Of a stretch of DNA of 5,344 nucleotides, positions 1 to 5,344 are shown piece after piece; the stretch's first letter is position 1; each line of letters opens with the position of its first letter. The stretch comes from Gammaproteobacteria bacterium (lineage in GTDB: Bacteria; Pseudomonadota; Gammaproteobacteria; S012-40). Location: assembly GCA_029857925.1 (NCBI GenBank), contig JAOUGF010000190.1:1-5344 (forward strand). The letters run 5' to 3'. The position numbers were made by a program, and so were the translations under genes. The notes beneath the pieces were generated by a model. That model had not been told where the DNA came from, ran no database searches, and saw nothing but the letters and a program-made list of their open reading frames with translations.

Positions 1-1
1 T

Positions 2-1642
2 ACCCTCGTCAGGGTGGCAGCGGATGGCATGGAGGTGACGGTCCCCGTGAACGTGGCGGAGGTGATGACGGTATCCGGTATAGTGCGCTACACCGATCGC
101 TTATACGGACACCAAGGATATAGCGGTACGGCGCTAAAAAGCCTGCGATTTGTGCCGGTGGAGGCCATCGCCAACGATCAACGCCTATTATCACGTGGTT
201 CTACCGATGCGCGAGGACACTATAGTGTGAATGTGCCCGTTGGACTGGGGTTTAAATTGCGCGTGCTGTCGGCTACGGATGAAACCGCGAATTTAAGCAT
301 TAGCGTGCGCAATCCAAATGGCGCAGTGTATGCGGTTACCGATGAGGGGTTGACGAGCGCGGGGAATGCGATGACGCGTGATATCATCATCCCCCCACAA
401 AATGCAGCCGTGGGGGCATTTAATATTTTGGACGTGTTTACCAGCGCTACATTGTTTATGCGCGATTTGGAATCCCGCGCGTTGCCGGCATTGAAGGCCT
501 ACTGGGGCACTGGCAGCGCGGGCACATATTTTTGTACAAATTATGACCCGTATGCCTGCCCACAAGATCGCGGCATCTATGTTTTGCAAGAAGTCGCACC
601 ACCCTACATTTCAGGGAATGGAGACAATGACGAGTTTGACGATGATGTGTTATGGCACGAGTTTGGACATTTCGTGATGGATGTCTTTTCGCATGATGAA
701 TCCCCGGGCGGCGAACACAGCTTTACCAGTACCGCGCTGGATTTGCGGCTTGCGTTTAGCGAAGGGTGGGGCGATTTTTTTCCGATTGCGGTCAAAAACT
801 GGTTGCAAACGCAGCAAAACAGCGGAGCGGAGGCGCGTTTGTCGCTTGATGATGGTGCGCTTGCGACTTGGTACGTCGATGTGCGCTATGTCAACGGAAG
901 GAGCGAAGTAGGTTCAGTAGTGAATATCGCGCTGCCGGATCCGATCTTGTATAAGTACGCATCAAACGAAATTGCCGTATCTAAGGTACTCCATGAACTT
1001 TCGCAGCTTGAAGGTATGGCGTCATTGTGGCCGGTATTGCGAAGATGGTCGTCCAGCAAAGGCGTTGGCGGTACGCAAACCTCCACCACGACGGACTTAG
1101 AATATTTTTGGGACGACTGGCGATTGCTGGCGGCGCCGCGCAGTGACCAAATATTGCAGATGCAAAATGTGCTTGCGGAACGCAAGATTTATTATCAGGC
1201 TGACCGGTTTGAGCCGGACAATGCACATAATGAAATAAGTCTTGAGTCATGCACGACTGCGCGATCAACGTGTACATCGGATGTGCACAATCTTTATTCT
1301 GAAAACGGTTCGCTTGATGTCGATGTGCTTAGATTTCCCGCTGTACAGGGGCAACGTTATATTGTTAGCACGATAAAACTCTCGAATGGCGCGAACACTG
1401 TCTTATCTGTGGTCAATGGTGTCACCACAGAAACCTTTTCCGAATCGGCCGGTAGCTTGGCGTCGAAGGATAGGGTTCAATCCGAGTTTGGGATTATCAA
1501 TAATGCCGCAAACTTTGCATCATCTGTGATTTTTACCGCCACCATGACTACCGACTATTTTGTTCATGTCACACGCCCAACCGTACCTTTGGCGGGTACC
1601 GGGCGCTATGGCACCTACCAGGTGCAAGTGCAGCCGCAATAG
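2..1642 (+). CDS. Putative secreted zinc metalloprotease (gluzincin, M36-like site) with C-terminal PPC-like domain; 5' partial
   Basis: Residues are numbered from the GTG at 14, but the frame stays open to the left edge (codons for T-L-V-R precede it) and no signal peptide is visible, so the true start probably lies upstream. Residues ~18-95 look like a carboxypeptidase-regulatory-type beta sandwich. The catalytic signature is HEFGH at 215-219, following an acidic stretch (GNGDNDEFDDD). After 30 residues comes SEGWGDFF, with E250 and D254 fitting the ExxxD helix that supplies the third zinc ligand in gluzincins; the wording resembles the GEGWSD motif of M36 fungalysins. H215, H219 and E250 would bind zinc and E216 would be the catalytic base. 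Residues ~394-541 resemble a bacterial pre-peptidase C-terminal (PPC) domain: ADRFEPDN, then LDVDVLRFPAVQGQRY, then a YFVHV strand near the end. Cysteine pairs C174/C182 and C412/C420 could form disulfides, as expected outside the cytoplasm. The protease class is well supported; the exact family and the substrate are not. Confidence 0.85.
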   Translation, partial: TLVRVAADGMEVTVPVNVAEVMTVSGIVRYTDRLYGHQGYSGTALKSLRFVPVEAIANDQRLLSRGSTDARGHYSVNVPVGLGFKLRVLSATDETANLSISVRNPNGAVYAVTDEGLTSAGNAMTRDIIIPPQNAAVGAFNILDVFTSATLFMRDLESRALPALKAYWGTGSAGTYFCTNYDPYACPQDRGIYVLQEVAPPYISGNGDNDEFDDDVLWHEFGHFVMDVFSHDESPGGEHSFTSTALDLRLAFSEGWGDFFPIAVKNWLQTQQNSGAEARLSLDDGALATWYVDVRYVNGRSEVGSVVNIALPDPILYKYASNEIAVSKVLHELSQLEGMASLWPVLRRWSSSKGVGGTQTSTTTDLEYFWDDWRLLAAPRSDQILQMQNVLAERKIYYQADRFEPDNAHNEISLESCTTARSTCTSDVHNLYSENGSLDVDVLRFPAVQGQRYIVSTIKLSNGANTVLSVVNGVTTETFSESAGSLASKDRVQSEFGIINNAANFASSVIFTATMTTDYFVHVTRPTVPLAGTGRYGTYQVQVQPQ

Positions 1643-1664
1643 CGACGCACGTTGCAACTACGTT

Positions 1665-1745
1665 AAGCTCTCGCGGTCTATAGCAGGTACAACGCATTGC
1701 AAATATTTAATTTGCGGTTGTGCCTCTATATATCGCGTAGGGTTT
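1665..1745. other. Long imperfect hairpin (81 nt) between the protease gene and gspC; possible terminator or small palindromic element
   Basis: I paired the arms by hand. The apical stem is GCAAAT (1699-1704) with ATTTGC (1710-1715) around a 5-nt loop. After an asymmetric internal loop (1694-1698 against 1716), AGGTACAAC (1685-1693) pairs with GTTGTGCCT (1717-1725). C1684 is bulged, then 1679-1683 pairs with 1726-1730. After one mismatch (C1678/T1731), 1672-1677 pairs with 1732-1737. T1738 is bulged, then 1665-1671 pairs with 1739-1745. In total there are 33 pairs, four of them G-U. The right arm ends in GGGTTTT (1740-1746), so it could act as an intrinsic terminator for the protease gene, but the T run is short and partly inside the stem. 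A dispersed palindromic repeat or a structured gspC leader are the alternatives. The structure is seen; the function is not known. Confidence 0.55.
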
Positions 1746-1790
1746 TGAGTATGATAGGGCCCCAAATTCACTCGTCAGAGCCAACGTGCT

Positions 1791-1796
1791 GAGGAT
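1791..1796 (+). promoter_or_regulatory. Ribosome binding site fixing the GTG start of gspC
   Basis: GAGGAT lies 6 nt before the GTG at 1803, a good Shine-Dalgarno match and spacing, which supports this non-ATG start. The nearest upstream ATG (1751, in another frame) hits a stop within 14 codons. A small hairpin, TCAGAGC (1775-1781) with GTGCTGA (1786-1792), has one mismatch and a 4-nt loop and reaches the first bases of the site, so it might modestly limit access. Confidence 0.6.
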
Positions 1797-1802
1797 ACCG
1801 GT

Positions 1803-2768
1803 GTGACAGGCTTAGCAAACACCCTAAAACAAATCAATTGGGTGCAGATTAATAAACGATTGTTGGATATCCTGCAGGCGTGGTGGGCTAGGCATCACCA
1901 TCGTCTGCCGCCCGTTGCGAATGTGCTCATCGTCGTGGCCCTGGGCGGGTATCTCGCCCAATTGACCTGGCTCGCGATTCCCCTCCCGCAAGAACAAGGG
2001 CCGCAACGTGCGTTGCCCGTGTTATCGCAGGTCAACGTGAGCCAGGCGCAGTCCGCAAACCGTAGTCTTTCCGCGCAACACATCTTCGGCGAGGCCGCCA
2101 TGGCGCCCCCCGCAGACCAATTGCTCGCGCCCTACACCGCACCCGAGACACAATTGCGCTTGACCCTGTTAGGGGTGTTCGCGTCTACGAATAAAAACAG
2201 CGCGTGGGCGATCATCAGCGATCAGGGCGGGGGCGAGGAGACCTATGCGGTGGGCGCAAATGTGCCCGGCGGTGCGACGGTGCATGAAATTATGCCGGAT
2301 CGCGTGGTGTTATTACGCAATGGCCGCTATGAAACGCTTAACCTACCCAAGGATGGCGTGGAAGGTGAGATCAGCATGGGCCGTGGCGTCAATCGCGCCC
2401 CTAGCGGTCCGATGGGGATGGGGGGGAACCGGGTCTATGTAACGCCCGAGGTTGCGGCGAGCCTGCGCGAATATCGGAGCGCACTGCTGAATGATCCGCA
2501 AAGCGTGATGGATGTGTTGCGTGCAGAGCCGTATCGCGATGGCGGTGGTCAGCTCAAAGGGTATAGGGTGTTCCCTGGGCGTGACAAGCAGATCATGGAT
2601 AAAGTGGGGTTGAGGCCCGGTGATGTAGTGACGTCCGTGAATGGTGTACCGCTCGACAATCCGCTGAAAGGGCTGGAAATTATGCGTGATTTGGGTAATG
2701 CCAGTGAGGTCGCGGTGCAGGTGTTGCGCAATGGCACTACACAGTCGTTGGTCGTGCCTGTGAATTGA
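1803..2768 (+). CDS. gspC: Type II secretion system protein GspC (inner-membrane clamp protein with HR and PDZ domains)
   Basis: 321 residues. GspC is anchored in the inner membrane and reaches across the periplasm to the N0 domain of the secretin GspD, coupling the platform to the outer-membrane channel; it is also implicated in substrate recruitment. The layout is complete. A short basic cytoplasmic segment (~1-36, with RHHHR near 30-34) is followed by one transmembrane helix at ~37-59. A periplasmic linker leads to the AQHIFGEA element (91-98) typical of the family. The HR domain spans ~110-183 and contains LTLLGVFAS and an AVGANVPGGATV segment. A Gly/Met-rich hinge (~186-209) precedes the C-terminal PDZ domain (~250-320), which has GLRPGDVVTSVNGVPL. 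The PDZ form contrasts with GspC proteins that end in a coiled coil. It is followed by gspD after 161 bp, a wide gap for this gene pair. A run of seven G (2420-2426) lies in the hinge coding sequence. Identification is secure from domain order and context. Confidence 0.95.
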   Translation: MTGLANTLKQINWVQINKRLLDILQAWWARHHHRLPPVANVLIVVALGGYLAQLTWLAIPLPQEQGPQRALPVLSQVNVSQAQSANRSLSAQHIFGEAAMAPPADQLLAPYTAPETQLRLTLLGVFASTNKNSAWAIISDQGGGEETYAVGANVPGGATVHEIMPDRVVLLRNGRYETLNLPKDGVEGEISMGRGVNRAPSGPMGMGGNRVYVTPEVAASLREYRSALLNDPQSVMDVLRAEPYRDGGGQLKGYRVFPGRDKQIMDKVGLRPGDVVTSVNGVPLDNPLKGLEIMRDLGNASEVAVQVLRNGTTQSLVVPVN

Positions 2769-2817
2769 TCGCAGCTATCGCATGGTCAATAGGGTGAATC
2801 ACTACCATTTCAATGAG

Positions 2818-2845
2818 TTGACGTTAATTCCCTACCGCCTACGCT
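2818..2845 (+). promoter_or_regulatory. Weak sigma-70-like promoter candidate upstream of gspD
   Basis: TTGACG (2818-2823) matches five of six bases of the -35 consensus. With a 16-bp spacer it is followed by TACGCT (2840-2845), which keeps only the first, second and last bases of the -10 consensus. It sits about 85 bp before gspD, where a separate promoter would make sense given the wide gap. The -10 is poor, so this is only a candidate. Confidence 0.2.
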
Positions 2846-2876
2846 ATCCACTACGGTTAGTTTATGGTAATGTTCT

Positions 2877-2898
2877 CCCCGCCGGGTTGTGGCAGGGG
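2877..2898. other. GC-rich hairpin in the gspC-gspD gap
   Basis: CCCCGCC (2877-2883) pairs with GGC-A-GGGG (2891-2898): seven G-C pairs with A2894 bulged and a 7-nt loop. It lies about 25 nt before the gspD ribosome binding site. No T run follows, so it is not a standard intrinsic terminator. It could stabilise or restrain the gspD message. The function is inferred only. Confidence 0.35.
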
Positions 2899-2921
2899 TC
2901 ACGCGTATTGTACAAAAAATT

Positions 2922-2925
2922 AGGA
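2922..2925 (+). promoter_or_regulatory. Ribosome binding site for gspD; start choice among three ATGs
   Basis: AGGA lies 4 nt before the ATG at 2930 and 7 nt before the adjacent in-frame ATG at 2933, so 2933 has the better spacing. A third in-frame ATG at 2960 has its own purine-rich site, AGAGGG (2948-2953), 6 nt upstream. It would give a compact signal peptide of about 24 residues. The sequence does not settle which start is used. Confidence 0.45.
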
Positions 2926-2929
2926 TTCC

Positions 2930-5014
2930 ATGATGGCGGTTGGCAGTAGAGGGCAAAAAATGAGGGGTGGCGGCTACATAGGTGCGATGTTGATCGTGCT
3001 AGGGTTGTTTGTGTCTGATGCGGCGTTGGCGAAAACGGTCACGCTCAACATGAAGGGGGCGGACATCGCCGCCGTGATTTCCACGGTGTCCGAAATCACC
3101 GGCAAGAATTTTATCGTCGATCCGCGTGTAAAGGGCAAAATCACGTTGATTTCGTCCAAGCCGTTGGATGAATCCGCGTTATATCAAGTATTTTTAACGG
3201 TGTTAGAAGTCCATGGCTACGCCGCCGTTCAGGTGGGGCAAGTGGTCAAGATCATCCCCGATGCCGACGCTAAACACCAAAGCTTGGCCGTCGACGGGAT
3301 TGGCGAAGACATTGTGACGCAGGTGTTGGACATTAAACATGTGTCCGCCGCGCAGTTGGTGCCGATTATACGGCCGTTGGTGCCACCCCAGGGTCACATG
3401 GCGGCGCATACGCAGACCAATACCCTGATTATTTCCGACCACGCCAGCAACATCCAGCGCCTCGTTAAATTGATTGAGCGCATCGACCAACCCAGTGGTG
3501 GTGAGATTGAAGTGATTCAATTGAAATTTGCATCGGCCTCCGACGTGGTGCGCACGCTGACCACGTTACAGCAACAACAAAAGAAGGACCCCCAGCAGGC
3601 CGGGACTACGCTGGTTGCTGACGAACGCACCAATAGCATCTTATTGGGCGGCGATAAGGCGGATCGGTTACAAATCAAGACCATTATCGGCTTTCTGGAT
3701 ACGCGCAGCGGTACAACCGGAGACACGCACGTCATTTATTTGCGTTTCGCGCAGGCCAAGGATTTAGTGCCGGTGCTCACGGGCGTCGGCAAGAGCGAGG
3801 CGCAGGATAAAACCAAGGCGCCGCCGCAAGCGAATGCGGGACGTAGTGGTGAGGCCTTTATGATACAGGCCGATGAATCGACCAATGCGCTGGTCATCAC
3901 CGCGCCGCCGGATATCTATCGCTCATTGGAGGCGGTCATCAAACAATTGGACGTGCGCCGCGCGCAGGTGTTGGTGGAGGCCATCATCGCCGAGGTTTCG
4001 AATTCGAGAGTGAACGAACTGGGCGTTGAATGGGGCGGCTTTGATACCACGCCGGGGGCCAAGACGCCGTTGACGATACAAAACTTTGGGCGCATGTCGG
4101 CCATTGGTTCCGCCATCGCCAACCCCACCACGGCCGCGCAAAACGCCAGTGCGATCCTGGGCAATGGATTGACACTCGGCTATGGGCGTATCGCAGAATC
4201 GGGGATTAATTTTGTTGCGATGCTGAACGCGATGTCCAAAGACGGTTCTGTGAATATCTTGTCTACGCCGAACATCCTGACGATGGATAATCACGAGGCG
4301 GAGATCTTCGTCGGCAAAGAGGTGAATATCCCCAGCGGCAGTTATACGGTGACGGCAGGGGCCGGTGGCGCGTTGTCGAACCCTTTTACCACATTTAAGT
4401 CTAAACAAGTCGGTATCCGGTTGAAGGTCAAGCCGCAAATCAGCGAAGGCTCGTCCATCAAAATAGACTTAGAGACCACCATAGACGGTATCTCTTCCGG
4501 CGACGCAGGCACGGCGAATTTGGTGACCAGTCAACGCACGATTAAGACCGCCGTGATTGTTGATGATAACGACGTCGTGGTGTTGGGCGGATTGATCACA
4601 GACGACAATAATGAGACCTATGCCAAGGTGCCCATATTAGGCGATATCCCGTTGATCGGTTATTTGTTCCGTTATAAACGCGAGGCCAAGGACAAGAGCA
4701 ACCTAATGGTGTTCTTGCGGCCCGCGATCTTGCGTGACGAAATCGGTTCCGATCGTGTCACGCGCGAGAAATACAATTTTATGCGTGATCGTCAGGACGA
4801 AGAGCAACGTAAGGGCAATTGGTTCTTCCGTAACGATACGCCTATGCTCGAAAAGCTGGAAAAATTACGCAGTGAGCGTCCGAAGGCACCGACTAAGGCA
4901 GACAATATGGCCAACGAAAAAGCCGCTGAGGCGGCAAAATCCGAGGCCAAGCCCGTGAAGCCGGATGCCAAACCCGCATCGCCGGAAGACCTCGGCATAC
5001 CTTCTGCACCATAA
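2930..5014 (+). CDS. gspD: Type II secretion system secretin GspD (outer-membrane channel)
   Basis: 694 residues from the first ATG. GspD multimerises into the outer-membrane gated channel through which folded proteins leave the periplasm. A signal peptide with hydrophobic core at ~16-29 ends in AALA, with likely cleavage after A34. The domains follow in standard order: N0 (~35-113, with the typical TGKNFIVDPRVKGKIT segment), N1 (~127-187), N2 (~193-258), N3 (~265-341, with a polar insert at ~288-308), then the secretin barrel (~345-603). The barrel opens with VLVEAIIAEV, and includes SILSTP-like NILSTPNILTMDN, the gate region (~466-490) and the signature VPILGDIPLIGYLF (567-580). After FLRPAILRD comes an S-domain-like tail (KYNFMRDRQ near 614-622), then a Lys/Ala/Pro-rich low-complexity end (~650-694). 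Length suits the family. gspE starts 12 bp downstream, so the two are probably co-transcribed. The start could be 2930, 2933 or 2960. Identification is very secure. Confidence 0.97.
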   Translation: MMAVGSRGQKMRGGGYIGAMLIVLGLFVSDAALAKTVTLNMKGADIAAVISTVSEITGKNFIVDPRVKGKITLISSKPLDESALYQVFLTVLEVHGYAAVQVGQVVKIIPDADAKHQSLAVDGIGEDIVTQVLDIKHVSAAQLVPIIRPLVPPQGHMAAHTQTNTLIISDHASNIQRLVKLIERIDQPSGGEIEVIQLKFASASDVVRTLTTLQQQQKKDPQQAGTTLVADERTNSILLGGDKADRLQIKTIIGFLDTRSGTTGDTHVIYLRFAQAKDLVPVLTGVGKSEAQDKTKAPPQANAGRSGEAFMIQADESTNALVITAPPDIYRSLEAVIKQLDVRRAQVLVEAIIAEVSNSRVNELGVEWGGFDTTPGAKTPLTIQNFGRMSAIGSAIANPTTAAQNASAILGNGLTLGYGRIAESGINFVAMLNAMSKDGSVNILSTPNILTMDNHEAEIFVGKEVNIPSGSYTVTAGAGGALSNPFTTFKSKQVGIRLKVKPQISEGSSIKIDLETTIDGISSGDAGTANLVTSQRTIKTAVIVDDNDVVVLGGLITDDNNETYAKVPILGDIPLIGYLFRYKREAKDKSNLMVFLRPAILRDEIGSDRVTREKYNFMRDRQDEEQRKGNWFFRNDTPMLEKLEKLRSERPKAPTKADNMANEKAAEAAKSEAKPVKPDAKPASPEDLGIPSAP

Positions 5015-5026
5015 GCGAGATCGGGG

Positions 5027-5344
5027 ATGAGTAAACCACTGACATCCGTCTATTCCTCCCCGGCGACCGCTGCCTTGTTCGCATCTGAGCCGTTTATGGA
5101 AACGTCATTGCCCGATCCTGCTGAACCTATGTCACCTGACGCTGCACCACCTGCCGCGACTGGCGCAGAGGTGGCTGCGACTGCTATACCGCGTTTGAAC
5201 TATGCCTATGCGAAGCGTCATCAAATCGTATTGGCGGCCGACAGCCCCGCCGGGATCGTGGCCTATTGTGGCCCAGACGTCAGCAGTGCCAGTGTATTAG
5301 AGGCGCGCCGTTATGCCGCGCAACCGGTACGTGTGGTGTTGATG
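5027..5344 (+). CDS. gspE: Type II secretion system ATPase GspE, N-terminal part; 3' partial
   Basis: An ATG at 5027 opens 106 codons that run off the right edge without a stop. GspE is the cytoplasmic ATPase that docks on GspL at the inner membrane and drives pseudopilus assembly. Only the N-terminal domain is visible. Residues 1-53 are rich in Ala, Pro and Ser and look disordered. The family-typical segment RLNYAYAKRHQIVL begins at residue 56, matching the 'LPYAFAKRH'-type motif near the start of GspE proteins, and LEARRYAAQPVRVVLM at 91-106 fits the continuing N1E-type domain. The Walker A and B motifs lie beyond the window and cannot be checked. GAGA (5017-5020) sits 6 nt before the ATG as a modest Shine-Dalgarno. 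The 12-bp gap after gspD and the conserved C-D-E order strongly support the call. The Ala/Pro-rich lead is longer than I would expect for most homologues. Confidence 0.9.
   Translation, partial: MSKPLTSVYSSPATAALFASEPFMETSLPDPAEPMSPDAAPPAATGAEVAATAIPRLNYAYAKRHQIVLAADSPAGIVAYCGPDVSSASVLEARRYAAQPVRVVLM

Noticed and set aside
886..1277. Minus-strand open frames within the protease gene
   Set aside because: Two overlapping antisense frames lie over well-supported protease coding sequence and their translations show no domain features.
1662..1746. Integron attC site, suggested by a long imperfect palindrome with extrahelical bases and a GTTAAGC at its left base
   Set aside because: An attC needs RYYYAAC at the 5' end and GTTRRRY at the 3' end. 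Here a GTTRRRY match sits at the 5' side only and the right side has no RYYYAAC or GTTRRRY partner. No cassette context is seen.
1750..1755. TATGAT as a -10 box for gspC
   Set aside because: It matches five of six -10 bases, but the position 17 bp upstream reads TATATA, a poor -35, and lies inside the long hairpin. The TG at 1746-1747 is one base too far for an extended -10.
2764..2790. Hairpin ATTGATC/GGTCAAT over the gspC stop codon as a terminator
   Set aside because: The stem is AT-rich with a G-U pair and a loop of about 13 nt, and no T run follows. It is too weak to call.
3923..4438. Minus-strand open frame of 171 codons inside gspD
   Set aside because: It is fully antisense to the conserved N3/secretin coding region, has Arg/His-rich composition typical of a shadow frame, and shows no recognisable domain.

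Overview
The window carries part of a bacterial general secretory pathway (type II secretion, T2SS) locus, all on the + strand. The secretin, the clamp protein GspC with a PDZ domain, and the start of the GspE ATPase point to a Gram-negative proteobacterium. The canonical gspC-gspD-gspE order and the moderately GC-rich, mixed codon use best suit a gammaproteobacterium, but this is inference and no species can be named from the sequence.

Layout. Positions 2-1642 hold the 3' part of a gene, cut by the left edge, for a putative secreted zinc metalloprotease. It has an N-terminal beta-sandwich-like region, an HEFGH + EGWGD gluzincin active site and a C-terminal PPC-like domain. Positions 1643-1802 are a gap dominated by a long imperfect hairpin (1665-1745). 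gspC (1803-2768) follows with a GTG start. A second gap of 161 bp (2769-2929) holds a GC-rich hairpin and a weak promoter candidate. gspD (2930-5014) encodes a full-length secretin with signal peptide. After only 12 bp, gspE starts at 5027 and runs off the right edge with 106 codons visible.

How they work together. GspD forms the outer-membrane channel. GspC spans the periplasm and links the inner-membrane platform to the N-terminal domains of GspD. GspE is the cytoplasmic ATPase that powers the pseudopilus. The upstream protease has the look of an exported enzyme, so it could be a substrate of this system, but its signal peptide lies outside the window and the link rests on proximity alone.

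The window is mostly a conventional T2SS locus. The least explained element is the 81-nt hairpin between the protease and gspC. No RNA gene, CRISPR array or insertion sequence was seen, and no credible gene was found on the minus strand.
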